From: Odiellus spinosus
Taxonomy: Eukaryota; Arthropoda; Arachnida; Opiliones; Phalangiidae
NCBI GenBank assembly: GCA_963920705.1
Contig: OY987227.1
Span: 9,155,602-9,219,601, forward strand
Reading direction: 5' to 3'
DNA length: 64,000 nt
Part shown: positions 51,793 to 63,705 of the stretch, in pieces
Layout of the letters: each line of letters begins with the position of its first letter
How positions within the stretch are numbered: the stretch's first letter is position 1
Program-made: the position numbers and the translations under genes
The notes under the pieces: model-generated
Told to the model about the DNA's origin: nothing
What the model saw: the letters and a program-made list of their open reading frames with translations, nothing else
Databases searched by the model: none

Positions 51793-54449
51793 AGTCAGAA
51801 GAGGATGATAGCTAGAAGGTTACCACTGTAAAATATCAATTCTCAATGAACATTAAAAATCGCGTGATAGCTCCCCAAGGGCTACAAAGTTATAAAAACG
51901 TTATGGGGGAATAACCCCATTCTACACACGTTCACATTATCAATGAAGTCAATATTGAATGTCTCGCGCTAAAACGATTGTCAACTCGTGACGCGACGCT
52001 TTGAAACATTCTAATGTGCATGAGCCTTTTGTGAAACCTTTGTCTCGCAATTAGCCTTATAAAATAGTTTAGAAATTATATTTTTTATAAATTTCCGATC
52101 TTTAAGCCTTGGTTACTTGCTTGTCTGTAATCTTATTGGTTCACATGGCTACTCAAAGCCACCAGTAGAAAATCGATGCCTTTGTTAACCGCTTTTTTTC
52201 TTCTAAGAGTTGTGGCAAAAACGTTTGAGCTAAACATTCTAAACATGTTTTAATTATTTTCGTTGACAAATACATTCACCAAAAAAGGTTTTTCCCGGCT
52301 TTAACTTTATTTATGTGCATAGTAAATCATTTGAACATGCTGGTCTTAAACTAGAGACTAAACGGCCCCCACCCTATCATCAGTAAGCTTATTTAATGTG
52401 AGAAAAAAGGTCCGAAAAAAATATTAACCACATTCCTGTAATTTTACGATAAGACTGATCCTGGGCAACCGTTTATAAGTTTACTTATTGCAGAGACAAG
52501 TGACCCATGGACCCAAACTTTATTATTTCTCTTTTGCGCACGCCATGGTGGCTAACCACTTTCTATGGCGAAGTAAAGAACGTAAACCGCAACATTTCTA
52601 TAATAAATTAGATAAATCTTAAATTTATTTGGCCAAATCATAAGTATTTACTTACAACAATATAAAAATTTAACATTTTCCCACTTGAAACGTAATTGAA
52701 CGATATGTTGACAAAGTAGGAGATACTAGAGTAACCTCCCAAAGCTAGGACTATTATCATTGGACACTTGTCTTAATAGGTAAAGATGAATAACAAAACC
52801 TGGCGTTCATATAAGCGTCCTCTATTGGCAAACGGTAGCAATAATAGTAACTAACAAAACTATTGGCGCGTCTACCTATTCTTTATTCTAAGCAGCCGCG
52901 ATGTGGTTTTGTAAGTTACTACTTTTGCCATAATTTGACGTTAGAGGACGCTTATGAACGCCTATCTTGCCCAAAGCAACTTAGAAGAACTCGCAAATAA
53001 ACTGTTGCATCGATATTGTTATCACGATATGAAGTATAGAATATCGGAGATTGTTTTTGCACAAATTTCGACACCACCGTCTATACGTATTTTTAGTGTT
53101 ATGGTAATTTTTTTTACTTCTATATTTAATCGTTTTTAACGATGTCTCCGAATACATTTGGTTTTTGTGAGAAAGTGGCTACAGGAAGACACTTTTAATT
53201 ACCAAGAATTTGTTTAGCATGCCATCGCAATTACAATGTATAATGTCAGGTTGTTTTGATCGAGTTTCCTTTCTCCTTTAGTTTATAAACCAATAGAATC
53301 CACCCCGTTCTAACTCGAGGCTCCTATGATTGTCAGCTAAACACTCTTGAATTCTCTGTAAATTTTAGTTCATTTTTAGTAGTGCAAAGAGTTATTTTGG
53401 TCAAGTGTCTGCCTCCTCTATAAAATTCTCGAAGGCAGAAAAGATAGGCCTAGTTAACTTGTCTCTGCTTATGAACAGAAAACGTGGTATGATGATATTA
53501 CATTTTTTTTATTTGATAAACAGCTTAGGTCGTTCTTAATTTCCGGGGATCCCTCTCTCTTCCTTTCTCACCTGATTGATGACCAGAGAGTGGTCACTGC
53601 AGCCTTTAATCCCGTATCTCCATCCTTCTCACTCTCCCCTATTCCTTCATCCCGTTAAGCCTACTTTTCTTTTCTTCCTAGACTTACCTTTTTTTACCTA
53701 CCCCAGCACCACCAAATTTCGATTAGGTTGCAACCAGAAATCAAACTGCGTGGGTGTCTTCTGACGTTTTTAGTACTTACATAGATGACTGTTGTTAGAT
53801 TAGGTTAAAGGTAAGTTTAAAAGAATAATTATTGTGGTTTTTAAGTGCGTTCCTAAGCCTAATATTATAATTTTAGTCCCGAAAACTAATTGAGGAAATA
53901 TAACTTGCCAGATTATTAGCAGATTAGTGTATTTGGTTACAATCTTAGAATTAAGTTAAATTTTAATTGTAAAACCGGTTTTTGTACGGGAATATAAATT
54001 CCTTCCAAAGTTAAGTGCTTTAAAGTGATTCTGTCATACTTTTTTCGTAAACTATTTTTTTAAGCTTTTTCATTATATTAAAGGTTTTTATTCTAAATTT
54101 TACACCTTACGCTTGACGCATTTTTAAGAAACTAATTTTAAATGAGAAATATATATTTTTAATTTTATTTTACGAGATTGGTGACGTAAAATGCCGATTA
54201 TTTAATTTTTTTTCCTTGTGATATTTTTTCCATTGGATATATTTTGAATCGTTTTTAAACTATTTTTCAAGACATTTAGTTGCTTTTTCTAATGAAATCA
54301 GTTATACAACGTCACTTTAAGCTGACCCTTCGCGTCATCAATTCGCTGTTATTGTTCATTTGGTTATCGGGTTTAAATCTACGCGACAAGAAAAATATTT
54401 ATTTTGGGTTTCAGCTTCCCTTTAAACGCGTGTTTTTTCGAAGCTTAGG
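51793..54449. other. Gene-free stretch with a small inverted-repeat element
   Basis: No gene recognised. A roughly 160-bp element (52803-52963) has 'ggcgttcatataagcgtcct' inverted to 'aggacgcttatgaacgcc'. Its end also appears alone near 3275. Otherwise AT-rich. Confidence 0.5.
52803..52963. mobile_element. Small MITE with GGCGTTCAT ends
   Basis: Inverted ends of about 35 bp, left 'ggcgttcatataagcgtcct' and right its diverged complement, enclose about 85 bp of non-coding sequence. A related end, 'gttagaggacgcttataaac', occurs alone at about 3270-3290. Confidence 0.6.
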
Positions 54450-54922
54450 TCAGGTAAACGCTTTGATTTCTGGTTGAATGTACACCATCTCTCGATTCAC
54501 CTGTAGAGTCGACTTTTCTTCCTTGAGATGCAATTTGCGGTGCACGACTACCTGAGCATTAAATGTTGCAGAGGGATCGTTGCTATAGCAACCAGGATAC
54601 TTCTTATTTCTTTTTTCAAATCTTCTCAAAAATCCATTTGTTCGCGACTCTTTCGTAGCCATTGAGATAGGTACGGGATAGAGTAGAGATTTTAGGTCTT
54701 GGTTTTATTTATTTATCGAGTGAAAATAATTTAGTGAAGCTAAAGGTCAGATGGAACACTGTAAGGTTAATAATAAGCGAGGGAATAAAATACCAATGAA
54801 GCATTCTCTCGATTGAATCTACGTGTATTTCATGAAACAAACGTTTCTTAATGGCTCTGGATATCCATTGAATTATATGAAATGGGGATAAAGGTAGCTA
54901 AGGGATGTGTTACTTATTTTTA

Positions 54923-55205
54923 CCTCTCCGAGTGAACTTTAGTTCACGGAGAGGTTCTGTCCTGATCGTGTGGGTGGGTGTTTGTGTGTCCGTCGTTCGC
55001 GGTGTTCGAAATTACGTCATCGCAAGAAAATTCTATTTTAGTTCACCACTCTTCTCATAGGTGGCGGCACAATTTCCAAATTCTGAAATTTCCCATTTAA
55101 ATAAAACGTCTCACAGGTGGTCTCCCACCCAGTTACTGTCCGCGCTCGACGCTGCTCCGCTTTAGAGATAGCCATGCGAACGCTCTAACGACTTTGCTAT
55201 AAGTA
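54923..55205 (-). mobile_element. SINE-like element with 5S rRNA-like and tRNA-like parts
   Basis: On the minus strand, 'atagcaaagtcgttagagcg' (about 55180-55201) resembles a tRNA A-box region. The sequence around 55116-55160, 'cagcgtcgagcgcgg...gggtgggagaccacctg', resembles the 3' half of 5S rRNA including its internal control box. About 160 bp further on is a near-perfect hairpin (54923-54954, CCTCTCCG...CGGAGAGG on the plus strand). This looks like an RNA polymerase III-derived retroposon. No poly-A tail or target duplication was identified. Confidence 0.5.
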
Positions 55206-56174
55206 CTTGAAAGAATCTTAGATAAAAACCTCTTAAATCTGGAAGGGGTGCACTACGGAAGCCAGGCCGTGTTATAGTAGTGTCGCGTATAATGCTTTAT
55301 ATGTATACAATTAAATAAAAAATTTAAAAGCTTATTACTCGTAATTTACATTATAAAATAAAATATTACTAGTCTTAAACGATCATAATATAATATTCAA
55401 ATTTAATTATATTTATTAAATAAATTTGACGTTAACTTTTTGTCACTAGGTGACGTTAGATTAGTAGGAAGTAGGACTACAGCAGTATAACGAAATAAAG
55501 GCGTACGGTTTTTTTAAAAACTTCAATTATGCTTGATTTAAATTCTATAATAATTAGTTCTAGTCCTCTCTTAAAAAAACATAAATTTAATTATATTTTG
55601 TAAATTAACTTTCTATCTGTAGGCATGGAATAATTAGTAGCTTATGCTGTAGGTGACACTAGTTTCCCTCGAACTCGGCTTAAAGCTTACCTTAATACCT
55701 TTCAGTCAAGGAAAGTCAACTTCATTTAGTCATTTCCTATAATTTGTTTAATCACATCATTCTCTTTAATTCAGTCTTAGGTTTAAATTAATTAATAATA
55801 AATAATCTAGAAATTCAGTTGTGTTTATTCTTGTAAAATCCATTTCAACTACAATTTGTTTAATCATAGTTAATTTGATTCTATCATCATTACGTTTAAT
55901 TTAGTCCTATAGCTTGAAAATAATTTAATTTATTGTTTTAATTTTGGTTAGAATAATTTTAATTTAAGATAAACTTCAACTATTATGTATCTGTAAAATA
56001 ACAGAGGCTCGAAAATTAAGGTAGTGGTATGGCGCGTCCGTGCTTGCACGGAGCGTGGGGGTCTCTTCGTAGAATATTCGACTCTTTCGAGAGAGTGAAA
56101 ATAAAACTAAACATGAAACTGAATGCGTCGCTCTCGGGACGCTCCTATTTTTAATTGTCATTGGAATTTGACTA
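55206..56174. other. Gene-free stretch with decayed 280-bp repeat units
   Basis: AT-rich, with diverged relatives of the repeat described at 56175-56668 ('aggtgac(g/a)ttag', 'aaatttaattatattt...taaataaat'). An open frame at 55976-56203 (minus) overlaps these repeats and shows nothing recognisable. Confidence 0.4.
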
Positions 56175-56668
56175 GTTATTTTAATACGATTTTTTCGTAT
56201 CATTTATGCTTAATGAAATAGTATTAGTCTTCTTCTATCATAATATCATATTTAAATTTAATTTTATTTTGTAAATAAATATGATGTAAACGTTCTACCA
56301 ACAGGTGACACTAGTTTCATCGTGTAAATAGTGTAGCGACAAAAGTAACCTTATAGCAAGAAGTGTGCCACTCCTCTTTCTTATTTTAACCCAAAAATTA
56401 TAAAATAAATTTTTAACATCGTCTACCTGGTTTCATTAGTTTTCTTGTTTAGCATTGTTATTTTAATACGATTTTTTCGTATGATCAGTTATGCTTAATA
56501 AAATAGTATTAGTCTTCTGCTATCATAATATCATATTTAAATTTCATTTTAGTTTGTAAATAAATATGCTGTAACTTTCTACCAGCAGGTGACATAAGTT
56601 TCATCGTGTAGTGTAGCGGCGAAAGTAACCTTATAGCAAGAAGTGTGCCACTCCTATTTCTTATTTTA
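56175..56668. repeat. Direct repeat, about 215-bp units spaced 280 bp
   Basis: The blocks at 56175-56388 and 56457-56668 share 'gttattttaatacgattttt', 'atcatatttaaattt', 'aggtgaca' and 'ttatagcaagaagtgtgcca' in the same order and orientation. The sequence following each copy is also related ('aacatcg(t/a)ctacctggtttc' at about 56417 and 57051). This shows the unit is longer than 215 bp and the second copy is interrupted by the element at 56696-57025. Confidence 0.85.
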
Positions 56669-56695
56669 TATATATATATTTTACCTATAAGGTAA

Positions 56696-57025
56696 GATTA
56701 TACTTTGAGTGGGATCAGCTGTAACAGGCGTAATTCACCGCCTATCTACCGGAAACTATTTTATAGTATATATCAGACCTTGACGACTTCCGGAAACCAA
56801 AAAAAGTTTTTTTTTTTTTTTTTTTTTTTTTTCAGTTTTTTGACATGGGTTGGGTTGGGTTGGGTTAGGTCCCACCAAAAAAAAAAAAAAAAAAAAAAAA
56901 AACCTACCAAATAATTATTTATTTTTTATTTATTTTTTTTGGTTTGACATATACTATAAAAATAGTTTCCGGTAGATAGGAGGTGAATTACGCCTCTTAC
57001 GGCTGATCCCACTCAAAGTATAATC
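56696..57025. mobile_element. Palindromic MITE with poly-T/poly-A core
   Basis: The ends GATTATACTTTGAGTGGGAT and inverted complement are matched for about 75 bp ('cctatctaccggaaactatt'). The core has about 24 T, then a GGGTT-type short run, then about 22 A. It interrupts the second unit of the 280-bp repeat. Target duplication unclear. Confidence 0.8.
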
Positions 57026-58149
57026 ATACCTATTATAAAATCAATTTTTAACATCGACTACCTGGTTTCATTAGTTTTCTTAATTACAATTAGACTTGGG
57101 ACGAGGAGAGGTAATATTTTGGTTTCCCAACTTGTTATTCATACACCCCGAACCCCATTTTTGAACATTCCACAATCGTTCTCTCAATTCGAGAAACACT
57201 TTCACATATTTTAGGTTTAGTAATATTTACTTCTACCGCTATTGATACTTTATTTAGTTTCCGTTGTTTTTGATTAAATTAAGATAAAGATTAGAGTTAA
57301 CTGGAAGACTGCTTCCGGACTCCTTAAGCCTTTTCACTTGTTCCAAAACCTGCCAACGAATATTAAGTTAGAAATCTATTTTTAACGTACTTGAAAAGTA
57401 GGCCTAACTAGGATCCATGAAGAGTTTGATATCTCGACTTTTAAGCCTAGTTTGAGTCGTTCTACCATAGAGGGTAGAAAGAAGCCTTCTTTCTAGCCTA
57501 TGCCTAGTTTTAGTCGTTTTACTGCCCGAATAAGGCGCATGCTTTTCACCTGATAGGTCGGAGGTTGTTTAACTGTGAGATATCATAGTCTTCAGGGATT
57601 TTCTTAAGCCCACATTCAGAGTAAGTTAAATCCTTGATTTTTTTTAAAAGAACTATAGTTCAGGGTTAATAAAATCTTGTTGAATAAAACAAAAAACCAA
57701 ACTTAACCTTTAATAGGAGAGCTCTGAATTCACGTAGACAAACCTGTTATTCTACGCGATGTTTTGATCCCTTTCGATAGAGGAACTTAACCCTATAAGC
57801 TTCAATTTCGTTGAATCAAATTCCGTAAATACTTCAAATTGGGGTTTCTTTTTTTATCAACTACTCTATACTCGCAAATGGAGAAACAAAATATTTAATG
57901 ACTTTCTTCCAGTACTGAATCTTAATTTATTACTATTTCTTCTTTGTAAGCATAGTCAACCGTAAAGTGATTCGAATTCAAAACCCATTTGACTGGCCTT
58001 CCGTAGTTCTTTGCAAGAACTGCTTTTTGAACTATTTGGTTTAACATTATGTATTAATAAACTGCGAATTTGGCTGTAGTTTACAAACCTTTCTCTCGAA
58101 CCAAAATGTATCGTTCGCATTATGGGGTAGAAAGGGTAAATATGTTCGA
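57026..58149. other. Gene-free stretch
   Basis: AT-rich sequence continuing the interrupted repeat unit at its left end. A short TTCTAGCCTA-type direct repeat lies near 57440-57520. No gene recognised. Confidence 0.4.
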
Positions 58150-58865
58150 AAGTTATTCAGTTCATTCCATAAAAGTAAGCAACGCCCCATGGCTTTATAC
58201 TATCATCAAAGGGACAGCTAAACGTACTAGCAGAAGTCGATGAAACCCTCCTTTGAAGTCTACTACTATAATGTTCCATGTGGCGCTCCTCTCTGTATGG
58301 GTAAAATACCCAATTTTACGAGATCGGAGGGGTCCTACTTCATACCCCCTGTCTACGGAAAATTGGAAATTATCTCTCCACGTATGACGACGTTTGGTTG
58401 ACGAACTCCAAGGTTGCTAGAGATATTCGCTGGACGAGCTAACGCTCCGGAAATATATACCGTTAGGAGGCGTACGAATCGCGATTTTTGAGACAGTCGA
58501 GACTAACCCATACAGAGAGGGGTAGACAAGACCCGGGAGTAATAGACTTCAAAGAAGGGTTTCATCGGCTTCTGGTACTAGGTCAACTAGCCAAAAAAGT
58601 CCTCACCCCTGTATGGCTCGAGTGATTTGAACTCTTCCTCGATATTTTGAGTCGTGAGAGAGGGACAAATTTAGTCGGGCCGCGCTTGGCTATATTGTCT
58701 TCCCTCCTAACTCCGAAATTTCTCCAAAGAGTGGCGCTTCCCATTTCAGTATTTCACTATTTACACCAACTGCCGGTACATTTACCAGGACCTTTCCTGA
58801 TAGTATTAAGCTACGCGGCGTTGTTTTCTTTTCTGGAATAAAGTGATAGACTTTTTGATGATCAT
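58150..58865. mobile_element. Family B MITE, copy 2, interrupted by family A
   Basis: 'ttccataaaagtaagcaacg' at about 58164 and its complement near 58815-58845 are the inverted ends. Aligning with copy 1 (36984-37333) leaves a clean 351-bp interruption at 58231-58581, which is family A plus its target duplication. Confidence 0.8.
58231..58574. mobile_element. Family A MITE, copy 2 (TSD GTACTAG), nested in B
   Basis: The ends are CAGAAGTCGATGAAACC and GGTTTCATCGGCTTCTG, flanked by GTACTAG at 58224-58230 and 58575-58581. The empty site is visible in family B copy 1 ('aacgtactagccaaaaaagt' near 37060), which confirms that seven bases were duplicated on insertion. Confidence 0.92.
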
Positions 58866-60893
58866 TGTTTAGTTTTGAACTCGACATTTCAACCCACCTC
58901 CCATGTTCGCGAGTATTTTATTTATTAGTTGAGGCCAATATTACAAGCCCAATTGGAGATTAAAAAGAAGTTGATCATAATTATATTTACGAACATCTTT
59001 AACTTTTATACTTTTTCGATTTTCTATTTTGTGAAAATAGGTTCTTTTAGTTTTGTTTCGGTTTTTAGTTCCAAAAAAACCTGGCTAGACGTAGATGGGA
59101 CTTGAAGAAATAGGAGTCGTAAATATGTATAATATATTTTTAGAACTTCTTAAAAAAATTGTTTTGAAGATAAAATTTTATTTTAGTTCTATACTCTTTG
59201 TTAAATCTTTAAAGGGAGACTGGAACTTAACAAGAAATTATGTTTCATCGATTACTTATCGTTTAAATAGGCCTAATCAACTAGTACACATTTTTACCCC
59301 AATTATTATTTTAATTTAATTAAAAAGACAAGCAACGAAACCCTAAGGAAGCCCGATTAAGCTAGGTTAGTGCACCCGTTTGGAAAAGTAATTAAGTTAA
59401 AGACTTCATATAGTTAGCGAAAAGGTTACTAACCGCTATTGGCAAACCGGGATTAAAGGGAATGTGAAAAGAAAAATGGTAAAATATTTATTGTTATTTA
59501 TATATTTTTTTTTACTTATATAAGTATTAATTAAATAAGGTTCGTACGTAACCCGTGCAACTCTTATTATGATGAAAAATTGGCCAAACTGTCAGAGTAT
59601 CTCGGAATTAAAACTGTAATTTATTCAATTTCACTTCGAAGTTGCAAGAACGCGTAAAAAACTAGGCATAGATCCAAATCAGGGTTCGTACACAACCTGG
59701 AAAACCTGGAAAAGTGGGGGGAATTTGATGGAAATTGGCCCAATAGGTCAGGGAAAAGTCAGGGGATTTGAAAACGACCCCAAATGGAAATATTTTGGTA
59801 CGTGTGAAGGAACTGTTTATGATTGGTTGACCAATTAATTGTAACATAATTATTTTAAACTGAATTTCAAATTTTTACTAATTCTCTGACTAAACTATCC
59901 TGACCCTGATTGATAAATTATGTGAAATAAAAAGTGGGAAAAGCCAAGAGCTCCCTTGTGAGAATAAATTCCTGTAAAATATTAAAATTGGTGAGGGAAG
60001 TTATTCTTTCAGGTTAGCTTTTAAACTCGATTTATTCCAATCGAAATCATTTGGTCGGGAGTAATTTAGTTTTAAAATTCTGCTAATTTTATTTGTAATG
60101 CCTTTCGACCTAATTAAGGTTGTTGAGGCTAGCTATAAAATTTAATTTAATTACTGGTATGTAAATTTAATTATATATTAACTGTAGGAGAATGTTGGTT
60201 TAGGACGTCTGTACTTAACACTGTATAATTCCTTTTCTTTTCACCTTCTATTTTCAAGCGTGTAGTTCTATAGTTGTATAATGTGGGTGGGAACTTTAGT
60301 ACTTAATTAAATCCTCGTGACTTTGGTTGGTCCCCTTATTTTATTCTTTTCACACTCTTAGCGCGCTCTTGGCTTTCGTAGAGTTCCGACGAGTATGGTT
60401 TCAGGGTAGAGGAATCGGACTGGGAGGAATTAGGTACAAAGGGCGAGCGAGGATAACAGCCTCGAGGAATATCACTAGAGAGAGAGAGAGAGAAAGAGAG
60501 AGAGCTTTAGAGGAGAAAGCGAGACGTTGTCATGGTTACCGGGATACGAGATTAACCGAAAAGAAAGGGCTTAGTCAAGAAAGATTTTGGGTTTTTTTTT
60601 TTTTTTTATTTATTTTTTTTTCCTTCTCAGAAAGTTGTATAGTGTCATCAGAGAAAAATTGGTCTCATTTATTTTTTTCGTACAAAGATTTAGAGGGATT
60701 TAGATCGTGCCAATGTCTGGTTTACGTAGATATCAAATTGTACGTTTCAATTTGGCTTATCTACATATAACAGCCGAGATTTAGGGTTCAAATACACAAA
60801 CGTGCTACCACATTTTCTATTATTTTCCCTATCTTTTAAACGTCCTTTTTTCTACTATATTTTAATAATTCCTATAATATCCTATATATAATC
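58866..60893. other. Gene-free stretch with repeat remnants and a (GA)n run
   Basis: Contains a decayed family D left half (about 59211-59290), a piece of the 'cagggaaaagtcaggg' repeat (59685-59775) and a GA microsatellite (about 60477-60505). The frame at 60327-60770 runs through the GA repeat and a poly-T tract and is not a credible gene. Confidence 0.5.
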
Positions 60894-60897
60894 TTAA

Positions 60898-61659
60898 AGG
60901 GAGAATGCAACCTAACGAGTGTTTTTATCCGTTCCTTATCGTTTAAATAGACTTAATACACCAGTAAAATATATTTTCAGACAAATATTTAACTAGAAAT
61001 CAATTTAAAGGGAGAATGAAAGGCCGAAACAACCTATTTTTAATCGATTAAGAATGCTAAAATAATGAGGAAAAACAATAGAACTCACCAAAAATGTTTC
61101 GTGATTTTATAATAAATTTCCGAAGTTCCGATGCTAAGCCTAGTTTGCCTAGCTCGGTGAACTAGGCTAGCACGACCTGTATTTTTTTTAATATTCGCGG
61201 CTGTTGTCGCCAGTCACAAGCGAGTACGCGTATTTTAAAAATACGCGTACTCGCTCGTGATTGGCGACTAGATCAGACGGGAATATTAAAAAAAATACGG
61301 CTCGTGCTCGTCTAGTTCGCCGAGCTAGGCAGCCAAGGCTTAGCATCCGCAAGTTTCGGAACTTTGGAAATTGATTATAAAATAACGAAATATTTTTGGT
61401 GAGTTAAATTATTGTTTTTCTCATTATTTTAGCATTCTTAATCGATTAAAAATAGGTTGTTATGGCCTTTCATTCTCCCTTTAAAACTTACCATCAAAAT
61501 AGGCTAAGCTTATTCATGGAGATATCCTGAACTCCCCGTATAAGGACTAGCGACCTATGATATTGATCCCACATTCGCCATAATTTAATGTTGGATTAGG
61601 TCTATTTAAACGATAAGGAATGAATAAAAAATCACTTGTTTTTAGGTTGCATTCTCCCT
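60898..61659. mobile_element. Family D MITE, copy 4, interrupted by family E
   Basis: The left end AGGGAGAATGCAACC follows TTAA at 60894-60897. The right end GGTTGCATTCTCCCT precedes TTAA at 61660-61663. After removing E (61009-61480) and one TTAA, the two parts join as 'aatttaaaacttacc', the intact sequence seen in the other D copies. So E inserted into a TTAA inside D. Confidence 0.92.
61009..61480. mobile_element. Family E long palindrome (TTAA target), nested in D
   Basis: A 472-bp foldback element has AGGGAGAATGAAAGGCC and complement at its ends, bracketed by TTAA at 61005-61008 and 61481-61484. The axis is near 61235 ('acgcgtattttaaaaatacg'), and the arms are complementary nearly end to end. 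It shares the first 10 bases with family D, so both are probably mobilised by the same transposase. A further E/D-like end (TTAAAGGGAGAATGA) starts at 63727. Confidence 0.93.
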
Positions 61660-62942
61660 TTAAGGAAGGATCGCCAATTACCTCTTTTTATCTTAATCAT
61701 TTCTTAACTTGTCCAAATAATCCCACACAAGCAAAAAAAAGATGGATTACGGTATGTTTTAAGAAAATTAGATTGAACTTGCTATAATAATAATAATATT
61801 ATTATTTTTAATGCTTTTTGATAAGTTGCATTCTACCTTTAAGTAATTATAATTTTTCAATTAAGATTACTTTCCCCACTTGAGATTAAGATAGTCTCTA
61901 AAATTTCATAATATTTAAGCATTTAGTTAAATGAACCGGTGACAAAACGTTTCTATGACATTTTGAAGGCTTTGCTAAATCAGAAAAAATACAAAATTGT
62001 GATATAAATTATTTCCTACAATTAAAATACATGACCCCATGATGGTGACCTTTAATTTGAACTCTTAATTACGAAGGATTAGAATTACATCAGGAACTAT
62101 AACGAAATTCGGATATAATTAACGTTACGTTAATATACGTAAATTTTAACTTATTTATTTATCTAGGTCCATTTTAAATTTGTAATACATTAATCGATTA
62201 AAAATAGGTTGTTTTGGCCTTTCATTCTCCCTTTAAAACTTACCATCAAAATAGGCTAAGCTTATTCATGGAGATATCCTGAACTCCCCGTATAAGGACT
62301 AGCGACCTATGATATTGATCCCACATTCGCCATAATTTAATGTTGGATTAGGTCTATTTAAACGATAAGGAATGAATAAAAAATCACTTGTTTTTAGGTT
62401 GCATTCTCCCTTTAAGGAAGGATCGCCATATACCTCTTTTTATCTTAATCATTTCTTAACTTGTCCAAATAATCCCACACAAGCAAAAAAAAGATGGATT
62501 ACGGTATGTTTTAAGAAAATTAGATTGAACTTGCTATAATAATAATAATATTATTATTTTTAATGCTTTTTGATAAGTTGCATTCTACCTTTAAGTAATT
62601 ATAATTTTTCAATTAAGATTACTTTCCCCACTTGAGATTAAGATAGTCTCTAAAATTTCATAATATTTAAGCATTTAGTTAAATGAACCGGTGACAAAAC
62701 GTTTCTATGACATTTTGAAGGCTTTGCTAAATCAGAAAAAATACAAAATTGTGATATAAATTATTTCCTACAATTAAAATACATGACCCCATGATGGTGA
62801 CCTTTAATTTGAACTCTTAATTACGAAGGATTAGAATTACATCAGGAACTATAACGAAATTCGGATATAATTAACGTTACGTTAATATACGTAAATTTTA
62901 ACTTATTTATTTATCTAGGTCCATTTTAAATTTGTAATACAT
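61439..62942. repeat. 752-bp tandem direct duplication
   Basis: Units 61439-62190 and 62191-62942 are nearly identical; two small differences were seen (ttatggcc/ttttggcc and cgccaattacc/cgccatatacc). Each holds the right end of E (about 42 bp), the right part of D and about 530 bp of flank. The second copy therefore has an E end and a D end without left partners. Confidence 0.96.
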
Positions 62943-63362
62943 TCAAAGCTACGTTCCCTTGATCTCTAAATAAGCAAGTCATGGATATAACGGGTAGGCT
63001 TGCTTTGCCTCGTTGTTAGTTCAAGGTGAATTATAGAGATTTAGTCTTGCGCTATGTTTATAGTTTCGAAATAATCTTACATCAAAAAGTTAATTTAATT
63101 CAGCCAAAATGAGTCTCTTTAGTTTTAAACGCGCGGATGTCAGTAATAGGTTTGATTCCCATGACTCGCCAGTTGCGTACTACGTTATTCCATCATAGAA
63201 TAATTGTTATGCCAGCTCAGTTTATCATAATACGGCTTTATTAATAATATTAGAATGCAGTCGAAATTATGGAATTTCTCATTAATTATTCTAGGGAATT
63301 AATTACGGGCGGAATTTAAATTATTCACACGTTTCACGGCGCTCAATGGGGATATATTGTAC

Positions 63363-63698
63363 CAGAAGCCGATGAAACCCTCCTTTGAAGTCTACTACTC
63401 CAATGTTCCATATAGCGCGCCTCTCTGTATGGGTAAAATTCCCAATTTTACGAGTTAGAAGGGGTCCTACTTCATCCTCCCTGTCTACGGAAAATTGGAA
63501 ATTCTCTCTCTCCACAAACGACGACGTTTTTGGACGAACTCCAAGGCTGCTAGAGATATTCGCTCGACGAACTCCCGCTCCGAAAACATCTACCGTTAGG
63601 AGGCGTACGAATCGCGCCTTTTGAGAATAACCCATACAGAGAGGGGTAGACAAGACCAGGGAGTAATAGACTTCAAAGGAGGGTTTCATCGGCTTCTG
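63363..63698. mobile_element. Family A MITE, copy 3 (TSD ATTGTAC)
   Basis: The ends are CAGAAGCCGATGAAACC and complement, 336 bp, flanked by ATTGTAC at 63356-63362 and 63699-63705. Interior blocks such as CTCTCTGTATGGGT and 'acgaactcc(c)gctcc' align with copies 1 and 2. The open frames seen on both strands here arise from the palindromic structure and are not genes. Confidence 0.93.
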
Positions 63699-63705
63699 AT
63701 TGTAC

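Noticed and set aside
54450-54662. Minus-strand frame starting MATKESRTNGFLRRFEKRN
   Set aside because: A GTAGTC donor-like site follows NAQ and it could be a first exon, but no downstream exon or family was recognised, so it was not called.
55116-55160. A functional 5S rRNA gene
   Set aside because: Only the 3' half is recognisable, with many changes; treated as part of a SINE-like element.
56842-56868. GGGTT-type run suggesting telomeric sequence
   Set aside because: Only about four units, inside the core of a palindromic element.
60327-60770. 147-residue frame
   Set aside because: Runs through a GA microsatellite (Arg-Glu repeat) and a poly-T tract; no domain.
63321-63689. 122-residue minus-strand frame, with a plus-strand counterpart
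   Set aside because: Falls inside the family A element, and similar frames occur at copy 1; produced by its inverted structure.
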